From: CAZSBB01 sp964605235
GTDB lineage: Bacteria; Planctomycetota; Phycisphaerae; Phycisphaerales; Phycisphaeraceae
Assembly (NCBI GenBank): GCA_964605235.1
Contig: CAZSBB010000014.1
Coordinates: forward strand, 1-64,000
Direction of reading: 5' to 3'
Length of the DNA: 64,000 nt
A program made the translations under genes and the position numbers. Positions 53,045 through 62,115 of the stretch are shown here, piece after piece. Below the pieces are notes generated by a model that did not search any database, was not told where the DNA came from, and saw only the letters and a list, made by a program, of their open reading frames with translations. How positions within the stretch are numbered: the first letter of the stretch is position 1; each line of letters starts with the position of its first letter.

Positions 53045-56000
53045 TTACCGCGTGCGCTTCCACTGGGCTTGATCGCCCGACAGCGTGGCGGCGCCGGCGT
53101 CGTTGAGTTCCACCGCGGCATAGGTGGGAATCGTCAGCGCGTCGCCGACGGTCAGTTCGTCGAGGTAGATGTACGTCTGTCCATCGCCGTCGGCGTCCAC
53201 CAGGTCGGCAGCGCTCAGCTCCCGGTCGAGCACCAGCGTCTGATGGTCCGGCGTCTGCACCACGCGCCAGCTCTGCTGTTGGCCACGCTCGGTGTGCAGG
53301 GCCGCCCCCAGGTAGTAATCCGGGTCCGCCCGCCGCAGCGCCAGCGGCAGCGCGAGCTTGACCGTCACCCCTGAACCGAGCTGCGCCGGCGACTGGAACA
53401 CGCGCGGGCTGCCCAGCAGTTTGAGCTGACGTCCCTCCGCATCAACGGCGGTGACCTGGAATGGCACGGCCCGCGGGGCGCTGCCCACCACGCACAGGCG
53501 GTCCAGTTCCGTCGGCAAACGCACCGGCGCGTCGAGCGTGACGGTGTTGCTGACCTCGTCAAAGCCGGTCACCACGGCGCGCTGCTCGGCCCCGGCGAGC
53601 GTGAGCGCCTGCTGATCCACCTGCAGCGCGCTGCCGCCCGCCAGCAGCAGTTGGCGCAGTTTGCCCGTGCCCGCGTCACGGCGCACCACCGCCAGCCGCC
53701 CGGTGAAGGTGATGCCCGCAACGGTGCAGGGCTGCTTGGGCGTCGGGTTGTAGCACAGCAGATCGCGCTGGCCATAGCGGGTGACGATCTCCACCGCCGC
53801 GACGGCAGCGGTCGAGCGGTCGATCACTTTTTCGATGAACGGCTGACCTTGATAGGGTTCGAGCACCTGCGTCCAGCGCGACTGCAGGTCCTGCCCGGTG
53901 CGGCGCACATGGACGAAATCCATGTCCTTGAACGACACGCCGCCGCCCATGCCCACCGCCAGCCCTTCCACATTGAGCAGGCGCGAAGTCAGATGCACAT
54001 CGTCACCCGTGGCAGCCTGCCAGCGGGTTTCCAGGATCGCCGGGGCGACACCTGCCGAGGGCTGGGCGTAGCCGTTGAGATATTTCTGCCAGGCGTCATC
54101 CAGTTCCACCGGCGACGCATTGTGAGCAAAGCCGCGATGCACCGGCCCGTGGAAGCACCACATGTGCTGATTTCCGCCGGTGACGGTGAACACGTCGAGC
54201 GTGTAGGACTCCGAAGGGCTCACATCCACCAGCACCACCGCCCGGCGAAACTCCCGGACCTGCGGCAAGGTTTTCGCCCGGCCGTGGGCTTCGGCGTACC
54301 GCACCCAGCCGGCGTCCACCAACTGGTCGGCATAGGACGTGCCCTTGGCGTGGCTGGGGCCGTTGATGAAGTCACGCCCGTCGATCTCCACCACGTTGTG
54401 CATCCGCGTCCGCCGCGAGTCGGGCTTGGTGTAGCGCATGCCCAAATCCGGCAGCACGCGCATGCCATGCGCGTACAGCTCCAGGTCCAGGTCATCCGGG
54501 TCCGCGTGGCCGTAGCCGATGCCCGTGCGCAACACCGCCGCCCGCTGGTGGGTCAGGTCGTCAGCGCCGACGCCGGCTTCCAGATACAGCAGCCCAAAGC
54601 CATGCAGCGCGCGGGTGCGGTTGAACCGGAAAGGATTGCCCGCGAACGGCGCAGCCGCCGCTTCCACCGCGCTCCACAGGCTGTCCGGTTCCTCCGCGCG
54701 TTTGAGCAACTGCAGCATGGCGGCTGCGCGGGGATCATGCGCCTGTTCGAAGGACATGCGGTAGGCCGCCCGCTGCTCGATGACCGCCTGCCTTTCGGGA
54801 TACTGGCGGATGGTGTCCCGAGGCGTGGTGTAGCCTTCGCCGACGTTGGTCTGGAAGCCGCCCGCCCCGCGCACGTCGATGGGGAACAAGCCGGCGGCGA
54901 CCAGGCGGGCGCGCTGCGCCGGCGTGGTCAGGCGGTAGCGCGGATCGCCCCCGGCGTTCACGTAGCGCTCCAGCAGTTCCGCCACCACCGGAAACGCCAG
55001 CCAGCCGGCGGCGTAGTTCGCCTGGCCGATTTCGTTGCTGCCGTCGCGCAGGCCTTCATTGACCAGCACATCCTGCACGCCGCCCTGGTTGAGATTGCTC
55101 ATGAACGCCCGGGTCCACAGCTCCTGCGCCAGCGCCTGGGTCGCGCGCGGGTCCTGCTGCACCGCCAGCAACGTGGCGACGCAGTACTCCCAGCCGCCGT
55201 TGGCGCCCGCCAGATGCCGGCGAATCGCCTGATCGCTGGGGTATTGCAGCAGGTTGGTTTCGATCAGCGCCCGCAGGTCCTGCGCGGTCTGGATATGCGG
55301 GAGCTGGCTGTGCACAAACCCCAGCGCCCCGGCGACGGCCTGCGGATCATTGAGGTACGGAAACAACTGGTCGTAAGCCCGTGCGATCCGCGCCAAGGCC
55401 GCCGCCTGCCATGACGAATACAGCCACCCGCCGTGGGACGCCGCCCAGGGCAGCCAGCGGCTTTCGCCCTGCATGTTGCGCTGGGCCTGCACGTTGAAGT
55501 CGAAGATGGGATAGACGTTCGCCAATTCCGCCAGCAGCACCGCGCCGTCATGGGCGAACTCCGGATCGCCGGTTTCCAGATAGCTCTGGCACGCCTTGAG
55601 CAATTCGCTTTCCAGATAGCGCCACGAATGAATGGTGTGGCTGGCGACAAAGTAGTACATGCCCACGTTGCTGCCGAACGCCTGACCGAGCACCGCCTCA
55701 TTCTGGCTGTGCTGGCGGGCGTCCCAGCCCCAGCCGTCGTCGGGAAAATCACCGCTGCTCAGATCGCCGGCCGCATAGTCGTTGCTGGGAAAGATCATCC
55801 CGGTGTTGGCGTCGCGCACTTTGAAGCGATCGCTGGGCAACGGCGCGGCATCCGCCGGCACCGGCCAACCGTGCGACGCCTGTTCCAGCACGGGGTCCAC
55901 AAACTGCCACTTGGCGGGTTGGCCGGTCTTCGGATTGATCGCCGGCACCATCGGTTCATAGCTGATGGGCGCGGAAATCGGCAGGTAGGGCGAGGTCTGG

Positions 56001-56719
56001 ATGGCCCAGAGCTGGGCGTCCCGTGCGGCGCGTTCCGCGGTGCTGCGCGGGCTGGGCTTCTCGACTTTCGTGCCGCGGCGCAGCTCCGCGATCTCCTGGG
56101 CGGTGTACAACGTCTGTTGCTGTTTGAAGGCGCCGCGCGGGCAGTTGCCCAGCACATCGCGCAGCTCCAGCAGGTCGACGTACAGGTCCAGCGCCGACGG
56201 CGTCGCCAGCCGCACGGTGACCTGCCGCGCCCCGGCCGCGCGAATCGGCAGGCGGAAGTGGGTGACGTATTCATGCTGATCCAGGTAATTCAGCCGCATG
56301 CGGATGGTCAGGTCGCCCACGGTGCAGGTCATGTTGACCCGGTCGCGGTCCGAGTCGTACTGCGCGTCGCTGCGGGCGCGCACGAAGATGGCGTAGTAGG
56401 AATCGCGGGGAAAGTCGATGGTCCAGCTCAGGGCGTTGGAGCCATCGCGCCGCAGCAAGACGCTCTTGCCGTCCGAGCCATCGCTGTCGGGCACGAGGTC
56501 TTGGGGCGCAAAGCCGGCGCACTGCTCGGGGTTCCAGGTTTGCAGCAGCGGTTCATCGCGGGTCAGCTCGCGGGTCAGCGCCCAGTTCTGCGCCGAGCCG
56601 GCGAAGTTGGTGCGCCGGGAGCCCTTGGCGCGTGGCGCGGGCGCTGCCTGCTCCGCAGCGGGCGCCAGAGAAACGAACATCATGAGCAGCGTCAGCACCA
56701 ACAGCCGGGACAATGACAT
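53045..56719 (-). CDS. Heparinase II/III-like polysaccharide lyase, 1224 aa
   Basis: A probably exported lyase of uronic-acid-containing glycans. The N-terminal signal peptide is MSLSRLLVLTLLMMFVSLAPAAE. A beta-rich, possibly carbohydrate-binding, region covers about 70-215. A helical toroid with repeated Ala/Trp-rich helices fits about 280-700. The beta-sheet part contains TGIGYGHADPDDLDLELYAHG and RTRMHNVVEIDGRDF (about 720-780), typical of the heparinase II/III C-terminal domain. The start at 56719 was chosen because the signal peptide begins there; upstream in-frame residues are not signal-like. It is the last gene of the pseudopilin-lyase unit. The substrate is unknown. Confidence 0.82.
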   Translation of the reverse strand: MSLSRLLVLTLLMMFVSLAPAAEQAAPAPRAKGSRRTNFAGSAQNWALTRELTRDEPLLQTWNPEQCAGFAPQDLVPDSDGSDGKSVLLRRDGSNALSWTIDFPRDSYYAIFVRARSDAQYDSDRDRVNMTCTVGDLTIRMRLNYLDQHEYVTHFRLPIRAAGARQVTVRLATPSALDLYVDLLELRDVLGNCPRGAFKQQQTLYTAQEIAELRRGTKVEKPSPRSTAERAARDAQLWAIQTSPYLPISAPISYEPMVPAINPKTGQPAKWQFVDPVLEQASHGWPVPADAAPLPSDRFKVRDANTGMIFPSNDYAAGDLSSGDFPDDGWGWDARQHSQNEAVLGQAFGSNVGMYYFVASHTIHSWRYLESELLKACQSYLETGDPEFAHDGAVLLAELANVYPIFDFNVQAQRNMQGESRWLPWAASHGGWLYSSWQAAALARIARAYDQLFPYLNDPQAVAGALGFVHSQLPHIQTAQDLRALIETNLLQYPSDQAIRRHLAGANGGWEYCVATLLAVQQDPRATQALAQELWTRAFMSNLNQGGVQDVLVNEGLRDGSNEIGQANYAAGWLAFPVVAELLERYVNAGGDPRYRLTTPAQRARLVAAGLFPIDVRGAGGFQTNVGEGYTTPRDTIRQYPERQAVIEQRAAYRMSFEQAHDPRAAAMLQLLKRAEEPDSLWSAVEAAAAPFAGNPFRFNRTRALHGFGLLYLEAGVGADDLTHQRAAVLRTGIGYGHADPDDLDLELYAHGMRVLPDLGMRYTKPDSRRTRMHNVVEIDGRDFINGPSHAKGTSYADQLVDAGWVRYAEAHGRAKTLPQVREFRRAVVLVDVSPSESYTLDVFTVTGGNQHMWCFHGPVHRGFAHNASPVELDDAWQKYLNGYAQPSAGVAPAILETRWQAATGDDVHLTSRLLNVEGLAVGMGGGVSFKDMDFVHVRRTGQDLQSRWTQVLEPYQGQPFIEKVIDRSTAAVAAVEIVTRYGQRDLLCYNPTPKQPCTVAGITFTGRLAVVRRDAGTGKLRQLLLAGGSALQVDQQALTLAGAEQRAVVTGFDEVSNTVTLDAPVRLPTELDRLCVVGSAPRAVPFQVTAVDAEGRQLKLLGSPRVFQSPAQLGSGVTVKLALPLALRRADPDYYLGAALHTERGQQQSWRVVQTPDHQTLVLDRELSAADLVDADGDGQTYIYLDELTVGDALTIPTYAAVELNDAGAATLSGDQAQWKRTR

Positions 56720-56857
56720 GGACAGAACCTTTCCAGAACAGCAGCGGAACGAATGACAAGCGAGCAGGGAGCCGGCGCAGAAAGGGCGCCGCGTTGCGGT
56801 CGTTGACGGTCTGCGCAACTCAGGGCGAGCAGCGCGCACAGGCGGTTGCGGGTGTGG

Positions 56858-57595
56858 CTACGGCGTAGGAATGCCGAAGTAGTTCGCGTCGGTGAACGAG
56901 TCCAGACTGCGCGCCTCGGCATGGCCATCAAAAAACAGGACGTTGCCCGCCTGGTTGTGATGCTGGCTGACGGTGGTGGACGTGACCCGATCTTTTGCGG
57001 AGGTGGACGCATACATGCTGCCGCCGGGGAATGACGGATCGTAGTACGTGGTCCAGGGTCCGGTGATGACGGGCTCGCCCAGATAGACGATCTTGGCGGG
57101 TTGGCGCTTGGCTTCGATCCAACTGCGCTGCTGGGGCCACCATCCGCCGCTCTTGCTGTAGGTCAGGGAGGAATTGGGCATGTAGTAACCCAGCCAGTGT
57201 CCCAGCGAGCCGGTGCCGTAGTTGGTGCCGCGGCTAAGCCAGGTCGGGCAATAAATCAGGGGCGGATTGCTCAGCGCCTTTTGCGTCTTGCTGTAGCTTG
57301 GCAGGATGCCGGCGAATTGCAACGAGCCGTAGAAATTGAGCGCCTGGCCCGTCGGGTGCACGTTGTAGGTGTTGTGCGGCGGGGTGTATTCCTTCTGGTC
57401 ATCCGCGTAGAAGCTGGCATAGAGGAACAGTTGGCGGATGTTGTTCAGGCATTTCACCGAATACGCCGCTTCCCTGGCGCTGGTCAGCGCCGGCAGCAGA
57501 ATGGAAATCAAGAGGCTGATGATGCTGATGACCACCAGCAGTTCGATGAGGGTGAAGGCCTGACCCCTGGTGGAACGAGTCCAAGTGCTGCGCAT
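56858..57595 (-). CDS. Type II secretion/pilin-like protein with H-X9-DG motif (pseudopilin), 245 aa
   Basis: The N-terminal prepilin leader is GQAFTLIELLVVISIISLL with glutamate at +5, cleaved and methylated by a prepilin peptidase, followed by one hydrophobic helix. The C-terminal motif HNQAGNVLFFDGHAE fits H-X9-DG (planctomycete prepilin-processing-associated domain). The middle is Tyr/Ser/Thr-rich. Such proteins are abundant in planctomycetes; their role (pili, secretion or surface capture) is not settled. It lies between its paralogue and the lyase gene on the same strand. Confidence 0.85.
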   Translation of the reverse strand: MRSTWTRSTRGQAFTLIELLVVISIISLLISILLPALTSAREAAYSVKCLNNIRQLFLYASFYADDQKEYTPPHNTYNVHPTGQALNFYGSLQFAGILPSYSKTQKALSNPPLIYCPTWLSRGTNYGTGSLGHWLGYYMPNSSLTYSKSGGWWPQQRSWIEAKRQPAKIVYLGEPVITGPWTTYYDPSFPGGSMYASTSAKDRVTSTTVSQHHNQAGNVLFFDGHAEARSLDSFTDANYFGIPTP

Positions 57596-57616
57596 GGCAT
57601 GCTCCTGCGTGAAAGC

Positions 57617-58495
57617 TCAATACGCTTGACTGACGCCCGAACCGTTGGCGGTCAGGCGTTGTTTGTAGTAGGTGGCGTCTTCGCCGACGCTGACGAATTG
57701 GGCATGGCCGTCGTAGTACAGCGCGTTGGCGCCGTTGGTGTGGGAGTAGGCGGTGAGGGTGTCGCCGGCGTTGGTGACGCGCCCGAAGAAGCGGCCGTCG
57801 GTCGTCACCAGGTCCGCGCGGTACAGGCGATTGGGCGCCACCACGCCGTCGTAGAAGCCCCCGATTTTCACCAAGGTGCTCACCGTGCCATCCACCAGCG
57901 GCACGTCGCCGGAAAAGAACGTGCGGCTGGGCTTAAGAATCTTCTGCAGCGGGTAGGGGCCCCAGATGTTGTTGAGCTTCCAGGCGTGGTTCCAGCGGTA
58001 GCAATACAGCAGGGTGGAATCGAAATAGAACGTCTGCGGGCTGTAGGAGTTGGCATAGTTCACCGGCGAAACCTGCCCCCACGCCTGCTCGGCGACCGGG
58101 CAGGTGAACACATCACGGCCGGCGACTTTGTAGTACGGCTGGCGCTGCGGCAGATACTGCATCGCCATGTAGGTTTCCATCGGGCCGACCACGCCGCCGG
58201 CGCTGGGATACGCCTGCTTGATGACCTGAGGCGTGTAGGAGTAGGTCGAGCTGTCATCGTTGAACAGCGGGCGCGGCTCCATGAACCAGTTCAGGTTGTC
58301 ACTGCTGTACGCCGCCGCCGCGGTGCCCTGCTGGCGCAGGTTGACCAGGCATTGGGTGGTGCGCGCCGCCAGCCGCGCCTTGGCGAGCGCCGGCAGCAAC
58401 AGGGCGATCAGCAGGCTGATGATGCTGATGACCACCAGCAGTTCGATGAGGGTGAAGCCCGTCGGACGCCGCGCCTGCTTGTCGCCGTGGATCAT
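57617..58495 (-). CDS. Type II secretion/pilin-like protein with H-X9-DG motif (pseudopilin), 292 aa
   Basis: The leader TGFTLIELLVVISIISLLIA has the prepilin cleavage site and +5 glutamate, followed by a hydrophobic helix and KARLAARTTQCLVNLRQ. The C-terminal HTNGANALYYDGHAQFV matches H-X9-DG. It is the first gene of a three-gene minus-strand unit (two pseudopilins, then the lyase), with a promoter at 58543-58569 and GGAG about 10 nt before the ATG. The leader-coding DNA is nearly identical to that of the neighbouring paralogue, which suggests recent duplication or gene conversion of that part. Confidence 0.85.
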   Translation of the reverse strand: MIHGDKQARRPTGFTLIELLVVISIISLLIALLLPALAKARLAARTTQCLVNLRQQGTAAAAYSSDNLNWFMEPRPLFNDDSSTYSYTPQVIKQAYPSAGGVVGPMETYMAMQYLPQRQPYYKVAGRDVFTCPVAEQAWGQVSPVNYANSYSPQTFYFDSTLLYCYRWNHAWKLNNIWGPYPLQKILKPSRTFFSGDVPLVDGTVSTLVKIGGFYDGVVAPNRLYRADLVTTDGRFFGRVTNAGDTLTAYSHTNGANALYYDGHAQFVSVGEDATYYKQRLTANGSGVSQAY

Positions 58496-58542
58496 GCCGG
58501 GTTGCTCCAGCGGAAATGTTTCGAACCGATGGTCGGGTCTAA

Positions 58543-58569
58543 ATTATATGATAATTAATGTTCAGTCAA
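58543..58569 (-). promoter_or_regulatory. Promoter of the pseudopilin-lyase unit, overlapping a TTATCATATAAT dyad
   Basis: Read on the minus strand, TTGACT (58569-58564) and TATAAT (58548-58543) are 15 nt apart. The 12-mer TTATCATATAAT (58554-58543) overlaps the -10 element; its arms TTAT and ATAA form a small dyad. The same 12-mer is at 60758-60769. Confidence 0.6.
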
Positions 58570-58606
58570 GGGATTTTTACCTAGGTCGCGGTGCGGCAAA
58601 TCATTC

Positions 58607-58618
58607 TTGTCATATAAA
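58607..58618. promoter_or_regulatory. Related operator-like motif TTGTCATATAAA
   Basis: Matches TTATCATATAAT at 10 of 12 positions. It lies in the same 132-bp gap upstream of the pseudopilin unit, about 60 bp from the exact copy. Confidence 0.4.
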
Positions 58619-58627
58619 ACGTTGGCG

Positions 58628-59587
58628 TTATCGGCGGCGCAGTCGGCGGGCGCGCTGGGTGTCGCAGCGGTCGAGGTAGGTTCGCAGCGGGGTCAGGCCG
58701 AATTGTCGTTCCAGGTCGTCGATCGTCTGCTCGGGCAGCCGGCAATCGAGGTTGAACACGCCTTCGCTGAACAGGTCGCGCACGCCGACCTGCGGGCCAT
58801 GCTGCGCGCATAGTTGGCGCAGGGCGTCGTAGTGGTGGTCGTAGTGGTACGTGCGCTGGTCGAGATTCACGTCGGCATAGGTGAAGCGCAGCCGCACCTG
58901 TTCCAGCGGGCAGCGCAGCGGCGGCCCTTCGGTGGCGATGGTGAGCCCGACGGGATCGACGATGCGCCCGCTGCCGGCATGGCACGCCGCCAGGAAGAAG
59001 CCGTAGTCCCGCGCCCACGCCGCCAGCCGTTGCGTGCCGGCGAACATGCTCGGCCAGAGCACCAGTTGCGCCCCGCCGCGCGCCAGCGCCAGCCCGATGT
59101 CGGGATACTTCAAATCAAAGCAGATCGCACAGCCCACCGCGCCCCGGTCCGTTTCCCACACCGGCACGGTCACGCCCGGGTGCACGCCTTCCGCCAGCTC
59201 GTAATCCGGCAAGTGCCATTTGCGATAGCGTCCCAGCAGCGCGCCGTCGCGCCCGATCAAAGCCGCCGTGTTGTAAACCCGGCGCCCGGCGCGTTCGAGC
59301 GTGCCATACAGCACATGGGTGTTGAGCATGCGGGCATGCGCGGCGATCTCCGCAAAGGCCGGCCCGGGAAGCGGCTGCGCCAGCGCCCGGCGCGCGGCGG
59401 CGTCGCCACACTGCTGCTGGGCGGCGATCTCGGGAAACACCACGAAATCCGGGCGATACGAAGCCGCCAACCCCAGACACGCGAGCATCGCCTGATGGTT
59501 CAATTGACCCTGTGCCGCCGGGTCAACCGCGGCGCCCGTGGGCTGCGCTACGCTGAAACTGGCACACAACACCCGCGCCATCTTCAT
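58628..59587 (-). CDS. Carbon-nitrogen hydrolase (nitrilase superfamily), 319 aa
   Basis: A cytosolic amidase- or nitrilase-type enzyme. The Glu-Lys-Cys triad is visible: E53 in VVFPEIA, K123 in YRKWHLPDYE and C156 in AICFDLKYPD. The C-terminal 40 residues extend beyond the usual domain and are Arg-rich at the end. The substrate is unknown; in this glycan locus it could act on an N-acyl or amide group of a sugar derivative (inference from context). It lies 50 nt downstream of the enolase-superfamily gene on the same strand. Confidence 0.88.
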   Translation of the reverse strand: MKMARVLCASFSVAQPTGAAVDPAAQGQLNHQAMLACLGLAASYRPDFVVFPEIAAQQQCGDAAARRALAQPLPGPAFAEIAAHARMLNTHVLYGTLERAGRRVYNTAALIGRDGALLGRYRKWHLPDYELAEGVHPGVTVPVWETDRGAVGCAICFDLKYPDIGLALARGGAQLVLWPSMFAGTQRLAAWARDYGFFLAACHAGSGRIVDPVGLTIATEGPPLRCPLEQVRLRFTYADVNLDQRTYHYDHHYDALRQLCAQHGPQVGVRDLFSEGVFNLDCRLPEQTIDDLERQFGLTPLRTYLDRCDTQRARRLRRR

Positions 59588-59637
59588 GTCTTGAACCTTT
59601 TTGCTCGGGCGGCCAACCGTGCGCCCGGTATGGCCAT

Positions 59638-60777
59638 TTACCGCTGCGGCGCGGTGAGTTCCACCAACTCAGTCTGCCGCGCCAGATACTCCCAATCCAC
59701 TTCACCGCCGTGTCCGGGAACGGTCGGAACCAGTGCCCCGCCGTCCCGCAGCGCCCAGGGCTGCCGCGCGGTGGATGCGGGCATGCCGTGGTCGATCCAG
59801 CCGCCCACTTCGCCATAGGGTTCATCCGGATGCAGCGCCGCGGCCACCTGCAGATGCGCCCACGCGCCCACGCCGGTGTAGCCCGTGCCGCCCACCTGCA
59901 CGCGCAGGCCCGCCTGGCGCACTGCCGCGGCGCGGGCGCTGATCTCGCTGAATGTGCCCTGCATGTTCGGATGCAGGTTGATCGCTTCGCAACTTGGTTG
60001 CGCCAGCACTTGGCGCAGCGCTGCCCAGCCGCGCGTGGGCGCGTCGAGCATGAGCCGCGGCCGATGGGGCAGCGCGAGCAGCGTTTGATATTGTTCCACA
60101 GGTACTTGTGCGGGGTCTTCCAGCACATCCAACCCCGCATCGGCAAGTCGGGGCAGGGCTGCGACAGCTTGATCCAGGGATTTGTAGCCCAGGTTGGCAT
60201 CCGCCTGCAGATGGCCCACGGGCAGCGCCTGGCGCATGGCCGTCACCAGGGCGGCATCGCGCTTGGCGTCCCCAAAGATTTTCACCTTGAGCGCTCGATA
60301 GCCTTGCTGCACCAGCGCCTCGGCGCAGCGGCGGGCGTGCTCGGGTGAAGTGGGAAACACGCACGCCATCAACGGCACGCACGGCAGCGGTGGGGGTAAG
60401 TCAGACGAAGCCCCCAGGCCTGTACGCAGCCGCTGCGCCAGCGGCACCCCCTCCATGCAGCTGAGCAAATCCTGCAGCGCCATCGACAGCAGTTCGCGGG
60501 ACACCGAGCGCTGCCAGGTGAAATCCTCGGCCGGGAGCAACGCATCGCCTTCGCGCACCGGCTGTCCCAGCAGCGTTCGCGCCCGGGCGGTGGTTGTCTC
60601 CGGCTGGGTATGCAGCGCTTCGCCGACGCCCGAGCAGTCGCCGGCGAAAATCCGCGCGACGCAATAGCTCATCTCCCGCATCGGGCCGTAGCTGAACTCC
60701 AGTTGCACGGGCATGCGGCCAAAGTGCAATTGGATGCGGTCAATGACGGGCGACATTTTATCATATAATATTGCCAT
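59638..60777 (-). CDS. Enolase-superfamily enzyme (mandelate racemase/muconate lactonising type), 379 aa
   Basis: A cytosolic Mg2+ enzyme that abstracts a proton next to a carboxylate, such as a sugar-acid dehydratase, epimerase or cycloisomerase. The KxK motif is LKVKIFGD (K164, K166). Metal ligands are D193 (QADANLGY), E220 (VLEDP) and D245 (MLDAPTRG). The region where the muconate subgroup has a second lysine reads INLHPNMQG, so the opposite base is not evident; H269 is a candidate. Two starts are possible: ATG 60777, with weak GGGGTG upstream, and ATG 60756 (MSPVIDRIQLHF), which begins at the conserved domain. A TTATCATATAAT motif lies between them. Confidence 0.83.
   Translation of the reverse strand: MAILYDKMSPVIDRIQLHFGRMPVQLEFSYGPMREMSYCVARIFAGDCSGVGEALHTQPETTTARARTLLGQPVREGDALLPAEDFTWQRSVSRELLSMALQDLLSCMEGVPLAQRLRTGLGASSDLPPPLPCVPLMACVFPTSPEHARRCAEALVQQGYRALKVKIFGDAKRDAALVTAMRQALPVGHLQADANLGYKSLDQAVAALPRLADAGLDVLEDPAQVPVEQYQTLLALPHRPRLMLDAPTRGWAALRQVLAQPSCEAINLHPNMQGTFSEISARAAAVRQAGLRVQVGGTGYTGVGAWAHLQVAAALHPDEPYGEVGGWIDHGMPASTARQPWALRDGGALVPTVPGHGGEVDWEYLARQTELVELTAPQR
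60758..60769. promoter_or_regulatory. TTATCATATAAT motif in the divergent control region
   Basis: An exact copy, in opposite orientation, of the motif at 58543-58554. It lies between the divergent enolase-superfamily and SGNH-hydrolase genes and contains TATAAT (60764-60769) that could be the -10 of the rightward transcript. Confidence 0.55.
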
Positions 60778-60822
60778 GCGTCACCCCGCCAGCCGACTGC
60801 CGATGACTGCCCTGGAGAAGCC

Positions 60823-62115
60823 ATGATACAACAACAAGTCCAACGTTCACAAGTGTACGGGGGCCGGTCGGCGCCGGGCTCGGGTTTGACCAGTCTGGTA
60901 CTATTAATCATATTTTTGTGCGTCGCCCTGGGAGACTTCGCCATGCCGCTCACAGCCCAGCCGCCGGCATTGACGGGCGGGAATCAACCGACTTGGAAGG
61001 TCTGCCTGCAAGGGGAATACGACCTGCCTCAGGCGGTGCTGCTGACGCAGCGGGATGGTGAAGCGCTCAAGAAACTGCATGGGCAGAATCAGTGGCTGAC
61101 TGGCGGAGACGTCAGCGTGATGCCGGAGGGCTTGTTGCTGCGTGCGGGCGCCGCGGGGCCAGCGGCGTGGGCGAGTCCGATCCTCTGGTCGGGCGTCAAG
61201 AATGTGCGCGTGGCGGTTCGCCTGACAGTTCGGCAAGCGGGTCCCCAAGCGCGCTGTGGAATCAAGCTGGGCAACACCTGGGCGATCGGCGAAGCCGGCC
61301 CGCGCGTAAGCTTGTATCCACAACCCACCGCCGCGCGACTGACCTTTGCCGATCAGGCCGCGCCGCTGACGCCCGTGCCGTTGGGGCAATCCATGCGTCT
61401 TGAGGCGAGTTACCTGTTCGAGGGCAGCCTGTTCGAAGCCCAGGTGGATGAGCAGCCGCCCTTGCGTGTCGACTTGCCGCATGAACCGTTCGAGGATTTT
61501 CTCGAACGCCTGGGCCGACCAGCGCCGCTGACGGGTTTGGGCGTGTTTGCCGAGGATTGCGAAGTGCTGGTCGAACACTTCGCCTATGCAGCCGGCGCTC
61601 CGCCGCGGCGTCTGGTCATCATTGGCGATTCCATCACCCAGCGGGCCTTCTGGGTGCATGAACTGGAACGCGCGCTGCAGGAGCCCATCACCAATCTCGG
61701 CATCGGCGGCGACAGCGCCAAGCTGGCAGCGCAGCGCTTGGCGCGCGACGTGCTGCCGCTGCAGCCGACCTGCGTGGTGATTTTCGCGGGCACCAATGAT
61801 CTGGGCTGGGGCCGCAAACCGCCGCAGGTGGCGCAGACCCTCGCCGCCATCGCCCGGCAGGCGCAGGCGGCGGGGATCAAGCCGATGCTCTGCGAACTGC
61901 TGCCGCGCCGCGGCTATCCGCAGATTCCCGACTACAACGCGGCAATTCATCAGGTCGCCAGTGACCTGGGCATCCCCGTACTCTCGTGGCATGCGGCGGT
62001 GCTGGACCCGGAGACGCAGGAAATGAAGCCCGGCTACGCGCCCGACGGCACCCACCCCGTGCGCGCCGGCGCGCAAGCCATGGTGCAGGCGCTGGACCTG
62101 CGGGTCTTTCATTAG
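60823..62115 (+). CDS. SGNH/GDSL-type hydrolase with N-terminal beta-sandwich, 430 aa
   Basis: Probably an exported esterase, for example a deacetylase of glycan. A signal-like hydrophobic stretch LTSLVLLIIFLCVALGDF (about 22-39) follows a short N-terminus. A beta-sandwich, concanavalin-like region spans about 50-260. The SGNH domain follows with GDSITQ (nucleophile Ser, about 268-273), IGGDSAKL, AGTNDLGW (Asn) and DGTHPVRAG (Asp/His). GGAG lies about 6 nt before the ATG. It is the first of a two-gene rightward unit with the GH88/105-like hydrolase. Confidence 0.85.
   Translation: MIQQQVQRSQVYGGRSAPGSGLTSLVLLIIFLCVALGDFAMPLTAQPPALTGGNQPTWKVCLQGEYDLPQAVLLTQRDGEALKKLHGQNQWLTGGDVSVMPEGLLLRAGAAGPAAWASPILWSGVKNVRVAVRLTVRQAGPQARCGIKLGNTWAIGEAGPRVSLYPQPTAARLTFADQAAPLTPVPLGQSMRLEASYLFEGSLFEAQVDEQPPLRVDLPHEPFEDFLERLGRPAPLTGLGVFAEDCEVLVEHFAYAAGAPPRRLVIIGDSITQRAFWVHELERALQEPITNLGIGGDSAKLAAQRLARDVLPLQPTCVVIFAGTNDLGWGRKPPQVAQTLAAIARQAQAAGIKPMLCELLPRRGYPQIPDYNAAIHQVASDLGIPVLSWHAAVLDPETQEMKPGYAPDGTHPVRAGAQAMVQALDLRVFH

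Noticed and set aside
58520..58540. tRNA-like GTTTCGAACC
   Set aside because: No acceptor stem, anticodon arm or D arm can be drawn around it.
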